Assembly (NCBI GenBank): GCA_047517485.1
Contig: JAKZSU010000095.1
Span: 1 to 32,527 of the forward strand
DNA from: JAKZSU01 sp047517485
Lineage (GTDB): Bacteria; Pseudomonadota; Alphaproteobacteria; UBA7887
Direction: 5' to 3'
DNA length: 32,527 nt
Both the position numbers and the translations under genes were made by a program. The notes beneath the pieces were generated by a model. The model saw only the letters and a program-made list of their open reading frames with translations. It did no database searches and was not told the DNA's origin. Within the stretch, counting starts at the first letter, position 1. Every line of letters begins with the position of its first letter. Positions 24,831 to 32,440 of the stretch are shown here, piece by piece.

Positions 24831-26294
24831 ATGGCGAACACGGTGACCACCCACCCGTGGGACGACGACAAGCTGCGCGAAGAATGCGGCATATTCGGCA
24901 TCCACGGCCATCCCGACGCCGCCGCCCACACCGCCCTCGGGCTCCACGCGCTGCAGCATCGCGGGCAAGAGGCGGCGGGGATCGTTAGTTACGACGGGGC
25001 GATTTTTCACCCCCATCGCAGTCTCGGCCAGGTCGGCGACATTTTCGGCGACGAACGGGTGATCAAGGGCCTCCTGGGCGAGCACGCGATCGGCCATGTC
25101 CGCTATTCGACCCAGGGCGTGACCATGCTGCGCAACGTCCAGCCGATTTTCGCCGATCTCGAGGACGGCGGCCTGGCGATCGCCCACAACGGCAATCTCA
25201 CCAACGCGCTCGCGGTGCGCCGCGAACTGGTGGGCCGCGGCTGCATATTCCAATCGACGATGGATAGCGAGGTTATCGTCCACCTGATCGCCACCAGCTC
25301 GGCGCCCACCTTCATGGACCGTCTGGTCGACGCCCTGGCGCAAATCAACGGCGCCTATTCGCTGATCATGATGACCGGCAAGGCGATGATCGGGGTGCGC
25401 GACCGGTTCGGCGTCCGCCCCTTGCAGATCGGCCGCCTCGACGGCGGCTTGATCCTCACGTCGGAGACCTGCGCGCTCGATATCGTCGGTGCTGAATTCG
25501 TTCGTGACGTCGAGCCCGGTGAAATCGTCGTGATAGACGAGACCGGCATCAGCAGCATCAAACCGTTCCAAGCGGCGCCGCAGCGGTTCTGTATTTTCGA
25601 ATATATCTACTTCTCGCGACCCGACAGCGTGATCGAGGGACGCAGCGTCTATGAGACGCGCAAGAAAGTCGGTGCCGAATTGTCGATCGAGGCCGGGGTT
25701 CCGGCCGACGTAGTGGTGCCGGTACCCGATTCCGGCGTCCCGGCGGCGATCGGCTATGCCGAGAAAGCGGGGCTGCCGTTCGAACTCGGCATCATTCGCA
25801 ACCATTATGTCGGGCGCACCTTCATCGAGCCGTCGGATTCGATCCGCCATCTCGGGGTCAAGCTCAAACACAACGCCAACAGCTCGATCCTGTCGGGACG
25901 CCGCGTGGTGCTGGTCGACGATTCGATCGTTCGCGGCACCACCTCGATCAAGATCGTCGAAATGATCCGCGCCGCCGGCGCCACCGAAGTCCATATGCGT
26001 ATCGCCAGTCCGCCGACCACCCATTCTTGCTTCTACGGCGTCGACACCCCGACCCGCGATCAGCTGCTTGCCTCGCAAATGAATGTCGAGGAGATGGCGC
26101 GCCACATCGGCGCCGATTCGCTCGCCTTCATCTCGATGGACGGGCTCTACCGGGCGATGGGCGAAGAGGGCCGCGATCCCGATCAGCCGCAATTCTGCGA
26201 CGCGTGCTTCACTGGCGACTATCCGATCACCCTGTCGGATTCCGAATCCGGCGTCGGCCCGGTGCAACTGTCGCTGCTCGCCGAAAGCGCTTGA
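24831..26294 (+). CDS. purF: Amidophosphoribosyltransferase
   Basis: PurF makes 5-phosphoribosylamine from PRPP and glutamine, the first committed step of purine synthesis. The 487-residue product starts at the ATG at 24831; an in-frame start at 24564 would lie inside cvpA. An 18-residue propeptide precedes the nucleophile Cys19 (EECGIFG), as in PurF enzymes processed to expose this cysteine. The N-terminal glutaminase domain contains HNGNLTN; the C-terminal domain has the PRPP loop VVLVDDSIVRGTTS (359-372). Cys254, Cys400, Cys456 and Cys459 match the four ligands of the [4Fe-4S] cluster of the Bacillus-type enzyme. The cluster would make it oxygen-sensitive and its turnover oxygen-linked. 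Confidence 0.97.
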   Translation: MANTVTTHPWDDDKLREECGIFGIHGHPDAAAHTALGLHALQHRGQEAAGIVSYDGAIFHPHRSLGQVGDIFGDERVIKGLLGEHAIGHVRYSTQGVTMLRNVQPIFADLEDGGLAIAHNGNLTNALAVRRELVGRGCIFQSTMDSEVIVHLIATSSAPTFMDRLVDALAQINGAYSLIMMTGKAMIGVRDRFGVRPLQIGRLDGGLILTSETCALDIVGAEFVRDVEPGEIVVIDETGISSIKPFQAAPQRFCIFEYIYFSRPDSVIEGRSVYETRKKVGAELSIEAGVPADVVVPVPDSGVPAAIGYAEKAGLPFELGIIRNHYVGRTFIEPSDSIRHLGVKLKHNANSSILSGRRVVLVDDSIVRGTTSIKIVEMIRAAGATEVHMRIASPPTTHSCFYGVDTPTRDQLLASQMNVEEMARHIGADSLAFISMDGLYRAMGEEGRDPDQPQFCDACFTGDYPITLSDSESGVGPVQLSLLAESA

Positions 26295-26297
26295 GTT

Positions 26298-27053
26298 CTG
26301 CAGCTTGCCGGCCGCATAGCCGTGGTCACCGGCGCCTCGCGCGGCATCGGCCACGCCGTGGCGCTGCGCATGGCAGAGGAAGGCGCCCACGTCTACGCCA
26401 TCGCGCGCTCCGAGGAAGGCCTCGAGGCGCTAAACGAGAAAATCCCCGCGGCCGGCGGTCCGGCCACGATGGTGCCGCTCGACGTTAATGACGGGCCCGC
26501 CATCGATCGTTTGGGCGGCGTCATCGCCGAACGCCACGGCAAACTCGACATCCTGGTCGGCGCCGCCGCGATCCTTGGTGCGCTCAGCCCGTTGAGTCAC
26601 ATTCGCCCGCATATCTTCGACCGGGTGATCGAGACCAACGTCAACGCCAACTGGCGCCTGATCCGCAGCTTCGATCCGCTTCTCCGCCAGTCCGACGCCG
26701 GACGGGCGATTTTTGTTACATCCGGCGTGGCGCGGGGACCGCGGGCCTATTGGGGCGCCTACGCGGTCAGCAAGGCGGCGCTCGAAATGCTCGCCGGCAT
26801 CTACGCCGAGGAGACGCGCAACACCCCGGTCCGGGTCAACATCCTCGACCCTGGCGCGGTCCGCACCGCGATGCGCGCCGAAGCAATGCCCGGCGAGTAT
26901 CCGGCAACCCTGCCGCCGCCCGAGGCGATCGCCGACAGCTTTCTGGAACTGGCGCTGCCGTCCTGCACCCGCCACGGCGAGGTCGTCAAGGCAGAGGTAA
27001 ACGTCAAACAATCCCACCGTAACCCTCCCATGTCAGGGAAGGAGAAGAGGTAA
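26298..27053 (+). CDS. SDR family oxidoreductase, downstream of purF (start codon uncertain)
   Basis: A classical short-chain dehydrogenase/reductase with VTGASRGIGHA, the dinucleotide-binding motif, and the catalytic Ser, Tyr and Lys in FVTSG and YAVSKAALEM. In this frame no ATG, GTG or TTG precedes the first beta strand after the purF stop (26292-26294). Homology implies a start before LAGRIAVVTGAS; the only options are CTG at 26298 or the GTG at 26322, which would delete most of strand 1. I give the CTG-based range. The last 15 or so residues (QSHRNPPMSGKEKR) read through a palindromic repeat and probably replaced an original C-terminus. Similar SDRs follow purF in related genomes; the substrate is unknown. 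Confidence 0.78.
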   Translation: MQLAGRIAVVTGASRGIGHAVALRMAEEGAHVYAIARSEEGLEALNEKIPAAGGPATMVPLDVNDGPAIDRLGGVIAERHGKLDILVGAAAILGALSPLSHIRPHIFDRVIETNVNANWRLIRSFDPLLRQSDAGRAIFVTSGVARGPRAYWGAYAVSKAALEMLAGIYAEETRNTPVRVNILDPGAVRTAMRAEAMPGEYPATLPPPEAIADSFLELALPSCTRHGEVVKAEVNVKQSHRNPPMSGKEKR

Positions 27054-27068
27054 AGGGTCGCCCTGACA
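27031..27068. repeat. Palindrome at the 3' end of the SDR gene
   Basis: TGTCAGGG (27031-27038) and CCCTGACA (27061-27068) form a perfect 8-bp stem with a 22-base loop that contains the SDR stop codon at 27051-27053. G-runs follow (GGGGGATTTAGGGGG). No T-run follows, so an intrinsic terminator is unlikely; this resembles intergenic palindromic repeats of GC-rich alphaproteobacteria. Confidence 0.5.
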
Positions 27069-27094
27069 AGGGGGATTTAGGGGGTTTGCCCGCG

Positions 27095-27150
27095 CCCAAG
27101 CGCCGCCACACGCCGAAACTCATGCGAGGAAAGGTTAGCCGGCGTCTGAA
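27095..27150. repeat. Diverged copy of the 67-bp repeat at 31487-31645
   Basis: An ungapped alignment of 56 bases to the second copy at 31579 shows 38 identities, including the identical blocks ATGCGAGG and GGCGTCTGAA. It is in the 171-bp intergenic space between the SDR and the amidotransferase. In one reading frame both copies translate to a K-R-x-x-x-P-x-LMRG-x-x-x-x-RL pattern. Confidence 0.5.
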
Positions 27151-27224
27151 ACCTGGTCAGGCCGCCGAGGCATTCCCTTGGAATCAAATCTTGGAAATGC
27201 CAATTGATAACCCTACAAAGCCCC

Positions 27225-27953
27225 ATGCGCCTCCTCGTCTTGCAACATATCGCCTGCGAACATCCGGGGCATTTGCGCCACTGCCTGCGCCACGACGGGC
27301 TTGACTGGACCACGATCGAACTCGACGAGGGCGAAAAAATCCCGCCGCTCGAGGATTTTGACGCGCTATGGGTCATGGGCGGGCCGATGGACGTGTGGGA
27401 TGTCGAGGAACACCCGTGGCTGATTGCCGAGAAGGCGGCGATCCGTCATTGGGTGCGCGATTTGCGAAAGCCGTTTCTCGGCATATGCCTCGGCCACCAG
27501 CTGCTGGCGGACGCGCTCGGCGGCACCTGCGGTCCGCAGCCAATCCCGGAAATCGGCATGCTCGATGTCGCGCTCAACGAAGCCGGACAAGCCGATCCCC
27601 TGTTCGCCGCCATGCCGGACCGTCAAAAAGCCCTGCAATGGCATTCCGTGCAAGTCACCCGGCCGCCGGACGATGCCGTCGTCCTGGTGCGCTCGGAGGT
27701 GTGTGCGATTCAAGCCATGCGGGTCGGCGACAACGCTTGGTCGATGCAGTACCACGTCGAGGTCGAACCCGACACGGTGGCCAACTGGGGGCGCGTGCCG
27801 GCCTATCGCGACGCGCTACAAGCGACTCTGGGCGACGGAGCGCTGGCAGGATTGGACGCCAGCGCCGCCGAAAACATGCCGGCTCTCACCGCCAACGCCG
27901 AACGCCTCTATAGCAATTTCAGGAGTCTGGTTATAGATGGCGGCCAGGTCTGA
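27225..27953 (+). CDS. Class I glutamine amidotransferase domain protein
   Basis: The 242-residue protein is a stand-alone GATase1 domain like GMP-synthase glutaminase subunits. The triad is intact: Cys88 in FLGICLGHQLLADALGG, His177 and Glu179 in MQYHVEVEPD. The ATG at 27225 starts MRLLVLQHIACEHPGHL, a beginning often seen in this group. A start at 27204 in the same frame adds seven residues. No synthetase partner is adjacent, so either it acts with a protein encoded elsewhere or hydrolyses a gamma-glutamyl compound. It is convergent with der, the two stops being 14 bp apart. Confidence 0.88.
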   Translation: MRLLVLQHIACEHPGHLRHCLRHDGLDWTTIELDEGEKIPPLEDFDALWVMGGPMDVWDVEEHPWLIAEKAAIRHWVRDLRKPFLGICLGHQLLADALGGTCGPQPIPEIGMLDVALNEAGQADPLFAAMPDRQKALQWHSVQVTRPPDDAVVLVRSEVCAIQAMRVGDNAWSMQYHVEVEPDTVANWGRVPAYRDALQATLGDGALAGLDASAAENMPALTANAERLYSNFRSLVIDGGQV

Positions 27954-27967
27954 CAGGGATTGAAACC

Positions 27968-29341
27968 TCACCGCTTCACATACGGGTTCTTGCCGCCGCG
28001 CGCGACCAGCCGTATCGGCGTGCCGGGCAGATCGAAATCGTTGCGCAAGCCGTTCGCCAGATAGCGGCGATAGGACTCCTTCAAGCTGTTTGGCCGGTTG
28101 ACGAACAACGCAAAAGTCGGCGGCCGGCTGCTGACTTGGGTGAGGTAGCGGATCTTGACCCGGCGGCCCTTGTCGAGCGGTGGCGGATGGTAGGCCAGCA
28201 CATCCTCGATCCAGCGGTTGAGCGCGGCGGTGGGGACGCGCCGCTGCCACACTTCGCGCGCGGCGAACACCGCGTCCATCATTTTGTCGATGCCGCTTCC
28301 CGCGACCGCCGAGATCGGCTTGACCGCGACCCCGCGCACCTGGGTCAGCGCCGCCTCAAGCTGCTCGCGGATCTGCCGCGCGACGATGTCCTTGTGCTCG
28401 ACCAGATCCCACTTGTTGGCGACGATCACCAGGGCGCGACCTTGGTCGATCACCAGACTGGCGATGGTAAAATCCTGTTTCTCCATCGGCCGCGTCGCAT
28501 CGACCACCAGGGCGACCACATGACTGCTCCGGATCGTGCGCAGGCTGTCCGCCACCGACATCCGCTCGAGCGCGCCGGCGACCCGCGCGCGCTTGCGCAT
28601 GCCGGCGGTATCGACCAGTTCGACATCGCGGTCGCGCCAGCGCCACGGCACGGTGATCGCGTCGCGGGTAATCCCGGCTTCGGGGCCGGTGAGCACCCGT
28701 TCGCTGCCGACCAGGCGGTTGACCAGGGTCGATTTGCCGACGTTCGGCCGGCCGATGATCGCCAGTTTGAGCGGGCCGGTCGCGGCCTCGTTTTGGTCGG
28801 CATCGTCGTCATCGTTGAGCGCCGCCGGCAAGGCCTCGACCACCGCGTCGTAGAGCTCCGACAGGCCCTCGCCGTGCTGCGCCGAGATCGCCACCGGCTC
28901 GCCGAGTCCGAGCTCGTAGGCCTCGACGATGCCGGCCTCGCCGGCCATCCCTTCCGCCTTGTTGACCACCAGGCACACCGGGCGGTCGCGGCGGCGCAGC
29001 CAGTCGCCGAAATAGCGATCGAGCGGGGTTAGCCCGGCGCGCCCGTCGACTACCATCAACACCAGATCGGCCTCGTCGAGCGCGGCGTCGGTCTGGCCCT
29101 GCATGCGGGCCTCAAGGCTGTCGCCGCCGGCATCCTCGAGCCCCGCGGTATCGATTACCCGAAACCGCGCCGGCCCGAGGCTCCCCTCGCCCTCGCGCCA
29201 ATCGCGGGTCACCCCGGGGCGATCGTCGACCAGGGCGCTACGGCGCCCCACCAGGCGGTTGAACAGGGTCGACTTGCCGACGTTGGGCCGGCCGACGATG
29301 GCGATGGTCGGGGCGACGGTCGGGGCGATGGTCGGGGTCAT
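27968..29341 (-). CDS. der: Ribosome biogenesis GTPase Der (EngA)
   Basis: Der has two tandem GTPase domains and helps mature the 50S subunit. The first P-loop GRPNVGKST is at 17-25 and the second near residue 190 (IIGRPNVGKST); G3 motifs are DTAGL and DTAGM; the G4 motifs are NKAE in the first and NKWD in the second domain. The C-terminal KH-like domain ends GGKNPYVKR. The ATG at 29341 gives 457 residues; reading in the same frame continues upstream to 30028 but that part lies in antisense of the next gene and is rejected. Three copies of a 12-bp unit at 29300-29335 encode the unusual start TIAPTVAPTIAIVGRP. It lies 32 bp downstream of bamB. Confidence 0.96.
   Translation of the reverse strand: MTPTIAPTVAPTIAIVGRPNVGKSTLFNRLVGRRSALVDDRPGVTRDWREGEGSLGPARFRVIDTAGLEDAGGDSLEARMQGQTDAALDEADLVLMVVDGRAGLTPLDRYFGDWLRRRDRPVCLVVNKAEGMAGEAGIVEAYELGLGEPVAISAQHGEGLSELYDAVVEALPAALNDDDDADQNEAATGPLKLAIIGRPNVGKSTLVNRLVGSERVLTGPEAGITRDAITVPWRWRDRDVELVDTAGMRKRARVAGALERMSVADSLRTIRSSHVVALVVDATRPMEKQDFTIASLVIDQGRALVIVANKWDLVEHKDIVARQIREQLEAALTQVRGVAVKPISAVAGSGIDKMMDAVFAAREVWQRRVPTAALNRWIEDVLAYHPPPLDKGRRVKIRYLTQVSSRPPTFALFVNRPNSLKESYRRYLANGLRNDFDLPGTPIRLVARGGKNPYVKR
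29300..29335 (-). repeat. Three 12-bp tandem units in the first codons of der
   Basis: Three in-frame copies of CCGACC(A/G)TCGCC encode PTIA-PTVA-PTIA directly before the first GTPase motif of der. Family members normally go straight from the start to the VAIVGRPNVGKS strand. Confidence 0.8.
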
Positions 29342-29373
29342 ACTTTGCTTTCGCTGGCGGGTCGCGGACGCCG

Positions 29374-30714
29374 CTATTTCAGCGCGATGAGTTCGGCGTT
29401 GGTGGTCAGCAGATACATCGTCCCGTTGGCGACGATCGGCGGCAGGCGGATCCCGCCGGGCACGTCCTGGCGACCCAGGATATCGCCGGTGTAGGGCGAG
29501 ATCGCCAAGGCCACCCCGTCGCTCGCGGTGACCACCAGACGATCGCCGGCGAGCACCGGGCCGCTCCACAGGATGGGATCCTCGCGCTCTTCCGGATCCT
29601 CGAAGCGCGGCAGCGAGGTTACCCAGCGGATGCGACCGTCGCCGCGGCGCAGGCACACCACTTCGGCGTCCACCGTCACGATGTAAATGTAGTCGCCGGC
29701 CACCCACGGCATCTGAGTGCTGGGAATTTCCTGATCCCACAGCCGCAGGCCCGAGCGCAGATCGACCGCCACCAGGCGCCCGCTCTGGCTGATCGCGATC
29801 ACCAAGCCGCGGTCGACCACCGGGCTGGCATCGACATCGCTCAGATTGGTCCGCGACCCCATCCGGCCCTGAAAGATCAGCGAATCCGCCCACGCCAGGC
29901 GGCCGTTTTCGACCCGCAACGCGACCACCTCGCCGGACGAGAACGACGCTACCACCAGATCGCCGCTGACCGCCGGCACCGCGGCGCCGAGCAGTCCAGC
30001 GCTTTCGATGATCGCCTCGTGGACCCACAGGATCTCGCCGCCCGCCGCATCGACCGCGAACAGCCGATTGTCATAGGTGATGACGAACACCCGGCCGTCG
30101 GCCACCGCCGGCGCGGCGCGCAACGGCGCCGACAGATTCTGCTGCCAGACGGTGCCGCCAGAGGCCGCGTCGAGGGCGATCAGATCGCCGAACGCGGTCG
30201 AGACGAACACCAGGCCGTCGCCATAAGCGACACCGCCGCCGAGGCTCGCGTCATCGTCTTCGAATTCGGGGATCAGTTCGCGTTCCCACGCCACCGCGCC
30301 GCTCGCCAGATCGAGCGCGATCGCGTTGGTTTCCGAATCGAGAAGGAACACCCGGCCGCCTGCCACTACCGGCGTCGACAGGATCAGATTGTCGTCGGTC
30401 TCGCCCTCGCCCATGTCCCGGCGCCACGCGATATCGAGCAATTCGCCGACCGCGAGATGGTGTGGCGCGTGGTTCGGGTTGCCGCCGGCCACCGGCCAGT
30501 CCTCGTTGGCCAAGGGGCGCGGCAACACCACCGGCTCGCTCGCCAGCAACGGATCGGGCTCCAGGGTGCGCTCGAGCAGCAGCACCGAGATCCGCTTGCC
30601 CGGCAAGGGCGCGGCATCCTCGCCGCCGCCGAACCAGGTGTCGGCGCAGCCACTCAGGACCGCGATCGCCAATCCGGCGACCGCGCCGCGCAGGACGCGT
30701 TCAAAGGCCATCAT
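29374..30714 (-). CDS. bamB: Outer membrane assembly lipoprotein BamB-like (PQQ-binding-like repeats)
   Basis: BamB is a lipoprotein of the BAM complex that inserts beta-barrel proteins in the outer membrane. The 446-residue product has a lipoprotein signal with lipobox LSGC (Cys23) and eight PQQ-type beta-propeller blades, e.g. GGRVFLLDSETNAIALDLASG, DGRVFVITYDNRLFAVDAAGG and GDYIYIVTVDAEVVCLRRGDG. The ATG at 30714 overlaps the upstream gene by ATGA (30711-30714), so the two are coupled. The chain is longer than the 392-residue E. coli protein but usual for alphaproteobacteria. A pyrroloquinoline-quinone dehydrogenase is excluded because the lipobox and context point to BamB. Confidence 0.9.
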   Translation of the reverse strand: MMAFERVLRGAVAGLAIAVLSGCADTWFGGGEDAAPLPGKRISVLLLERTLEPDPLLASEPVVLPRPLANEDWPVAGGNPNHAPHHLAVGELLDIAWRRDMGEGETDDNLILSTPVVAGGRVFLLDSETNAIALDLASGAVAWERELIPEFEDDDASLGGGVAYGDGLVFVSTAFGDLIALDAASGGTVWQQNLSAPLRAAPAVADGRVFVITYDNRLFAVDAAGGEILWVHEAIIESAGLLGAAVPAVSGDLVVASFSSGEVVALRVENGRLAWADSLIFQGRMGSRTNLSDVDASPVVDRGLVIAISQSGRLVAVDLRSGLRLWDQEIPSTQMPWVAGDYIYIVTVDAEVVCLRRGDGRIRWVTSLPRFEDPEEREDPILWSGPVLAGDRLVVTASDGVALAISPYTGDILGRQDVPGGIRLPPIVANGTMYLLTTNAELIALK

Positions 30715-31376
30715 TGGGTGGTGGTCTCGATCGGACCGCCGAGTGCCGACAACAGTTCGGAGGCACGGATTCTCACCCCGTTGGGGACCCCGGCCTGTTC
30801 GACCAGTTCGGCAAAGATCGCCCGCGCGTCCTCGTTGCGACCCGATTGCAGCGCCGCCAGCGCCTGCAGCTCGCGCGCCATATGCCGCCACGCGCCGGCG
30901 CCGCCCGCCAGCGGGCCCAGGCGTTGCTCGGCACCCGCCGCGTCGCGGCCGTCGAGCACATGCTGCGCCGCCAGGATCACCGCGAATTCGCGCAACACCT
31001 CGTCGACGCCGCTATCGGCCGCCACGCGGTCATAGGTCGCCACCGCGCCGGCACGATCGCCGGCCGCGGCCAGCGCCGCCGCCTCGCGCAACCACGCGAG
31101 GACCGCATAGTCCGAGCCGACATCGTCGGCGAAGGCGCCAAACGCCCGCGCCGCGTCATCGTGGCGATCGGCATCGGCCAAGGCGGCGGCGGCGGCGAAC
31201 GCCTGCGCGCGGTTCTCTTGTCGAGTGGCGGTGTAATCGCGCCACCCCACAACGGACGCGGTGCCACCGACAACCACCACCACGGCGCCGATAATCAGCC
31301 ACCGGAAGCGCAGCCATAGCGTCATATACAGGTCGCGCCGAACGTCCTCGTCGACTTCGCGAAATATTTCCGACAC
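30711..31376 (-). CDS. YfgM-like tetratricopeptide membrane protein
   Basis: The 221-residue protein has one membrane anchor (WLIIGAVVVVVGGTASVVGW, about 26-45) and an alanine-rich TPR-like periplasmic region (about 60-215), the YfgM/TPR_21 architecture. In Escherichia coli YfgM contacts the Sec translocon and periplasmic chaperones and is encoded before bamB and der, the same order as here. Translation starts at GTG (31376) with GACGAG before it, a weak site. It overlaps bamB by four bases at its stop. Confidence 0.85.
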   Translation of the reverse strand: MSEIFREVDEDVRRDLYMTLWLRFRWLIIGAVVVVVGGTASVVGWRDYTATRQENRAQAFAAAAALADADRHDDAARAFGAFADDVGSDYAVLAWLREAAALAAAGDRAGAVATYDRVAADSGVDEVLREFAVILAAQHVLDGRDAAGAEQRLGPLAGGAGAWRHMARELQALAALQSGRNEDARAIFAELVEQAGVPNGVRIRASELLSALGGPIETTTQ

Positions 31377-31410
31377 GGATCTCGTCTCAATTGGTCTGAA
31401 AGGGGCGGCT

Positions 31411-31439
31411 AAACTACAATCACGGCGCGGTTATGGCAA
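31411..31439 (-). promoter_or_regulatory. Candidate promoter for the yfgM-bamB-der operon
   Basis: On the minus strand TTGCCA (31439-31434, 5/6 to the -35 consensus) and TAGTTT (31416-31411, weak -10) are separated by 17 bp, about 35 bases upstream of the GTG start. Confidence 0.3.
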
Positions 31440-31486
31440 ACCGACCCCTCGGGGGCGCCGAAAATTTTACCCCGCCCCCGCAGGGC

Positions 31487-31645
31487 GGCAAGCGCAACCG
31501 CGCGCCCGAGCTTATGCGAGGCCAGCCTGCGTGGCGAATAAACGCTCTTTAAACACCCGACCCGCACCTCGGAGGCACGGCAAGCGCGACCGCGCGCCCG
31601 AGCTTATGCGAGGCCAGCCTGCGTGGCGTCTGAACGCCCTTTAAA
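31487..31645. repeat. Two tandem copies of a 67-bp repeat
   Basis: Copies at 31487-31553 and 31579-31645 agree at 62 of 67 bases; both start GGCAAGCGC and end TTTAAA, with a 92-bp period. They occupy most of the 279 bp between yfgM and the DUF4170 gene. A short extra direct repeat GCCCTTTAAA follows at 31636 and 31651, and the second of these holds the DUF4170 stop codon. No gene is credible here. A related diverged copy lies at 27095-27150. Confidence 0.85.
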
Positions 31646-31655
31646 AGCGCGCCCT

Positions 31656-31904
31656 TTAAACCTCTTCCAGCTCCCGCGCCGCGTCCTCGCCTTGCGGCTC
31701 GAACAGGCGGTGCAAGTGGGCCACGAAATAGCGCGTGTCGGCGTCATCGACGGTCGATTGCGCGGCACCGCGCCAGGCTTCGAGCGCCTCGGCGTAATTG
31801 GGATAGACGCCGACGACGTCGACTTGTTCGCAATCGACGAACTCAACGCCATTGGCATCGGTGACCTTGCCGCCGAATACCAGATGCAGTCTCTGCTTAT
31901 CCAT
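31656..31904 (-). CDS. DUF4170 domain-containing protein
   Basis: This 82-residue protein (from the ATG at 31904, with GGAG eight bases upstream) matches the DUF4170 family, small proteins common in Rhodospirillales and relatives. The recognisable parts are the N-terminal HLVFGGKVTDANGVEFVD, the DVVGVYPNYAEALEAWRGAAQSTVDDADTRYFVAHLHRL core and an acidic end. No function is known. A GTG at 31916 could extend it by four residues. The TAA stop (31656-31658) is inside the last GCCCTTTAAA repeat, so the C-terminus may have been altered by repeat growth. It lies between the globin gene and the tandem repeats. Confidence 0.88.
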   Translation of the reverse strand: MDKQRLHLVFGGKVTDANGVEFVDCEQVDVVGVYPNYAEALEAWRGAAQSTVDDADTRYFVAHLHRLFEPQGEDAARELEEV

Positions 31905-31995
31905 AAGGGTCTCCACGGCGGCTATGCGTCCGCCAATTCATCAAAAATGATCGCAAAATATATCAACAGTGAATCTAGACCGCCGGCGCCCGGCC

Positions 31996-32418
31996 TCAAG
32001 CCTCTTCGCGCACCCGTGTCCGCGCCCCCGGTTTCGCGACAACGAAGATCGGCTCGGTCTTGTAGCGCCCCGCGCATTCCCCGATCGACGCCTTGACCAG
32101 CGCTCTCTCGGTTTTCATGCTGTAGGCAAGCCAGCGCTCGCGCAGATCGGGCCGCACGCCGGCCTCGATGAGCGACTGGCCGAGAATATCGTGGCGCAGC
32201 ATGAACACCTCCTCGGTGATGAACATAGGCAGGTGCGCGGTATCGATCGGCCGGCCGCCGTACATCCACGGCCCGCCGAACGCGGCGGCGAGGAAACCGG
32301 TCTGCTGATATTCCAAATGCGGCCGCGGCACGCCTTCGAAAAAATCCTTCAGCCACGGATGGCTGAGCAGCTTGTCATAGAAAATGCGTGACCTGCGCCC
32401 CAAGGCCCCCGCATTCAT
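31996..32418 (-). CDS. Truncated hemoglobin (2/2 globin), with a probable frameshifted N-terminus
   Basis: The 140-residue reading has the truncated-globin core: FYDKLLSHPWLKDFFEGV, QQTGFLAAAFGGPWMYGG, and AHLPMFITEEVF, where His62 is the probable proximal haem ligand and Tyr14 the B10 residue. Such proteins bind oxygen or nitric oxide. The A helix is missing from this reading. The neighbouring frame, starting at an ATG at 32440 (MQKQDSPYECGGLG), supplies a typical YE-x-GG start. Joining them needs one base skipped in the C-run at 32398-32401, giving YECGGLGRRSRIFYDKLL. That suggests a frameshift mutation or sequencing error rather than a normal short protein. The C-terminal REEA is adjacent to 80 bp without features. 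Confidence 0.8.
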   Translation of the reverse strand: MNAGALGRRSRIFYDKLLSHPWLKDFFEGVPRPHLEYQQTGFLAAAFGGPWMYGGRPIDTAHLPMFITEEVFMLRHDILGQSLIEAGVRPDLRERWLAYSMKTERALVKASIGECAGRYKTEPIFVVAKPGARTRVREEA

Positions 32419-32440
32419 AAGGAGAGTCCTGTTTCTGCAT
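32375..32440 (-). pseudogene. Out-of-frame N-terminal part of the truncated hemoglobin
   Basis: The frame with MQKQDSPYECGGLGAQVTHF ends at TGA (32377-32375) just where the globin core begins in the other frame. The YECGG block resembles the Y-E-x-x-GG start of truncated globins. This frame stays open upstream to the window edge (32527) with another ATG near 32512, so the true start cannot be fixed here. Confidence 0.5.

Noticed and set aside
24735..26390. A 551-codon minus-strand frame
   Set aside because: It is antisense to purF and has the usual composition of a codon shadow.
29342..30028. An in-frame upstream extension of der
   Set aside because: It lies antisense or out of frame over bamB, and the der domain boundary with an ATG at 29341 is clear.
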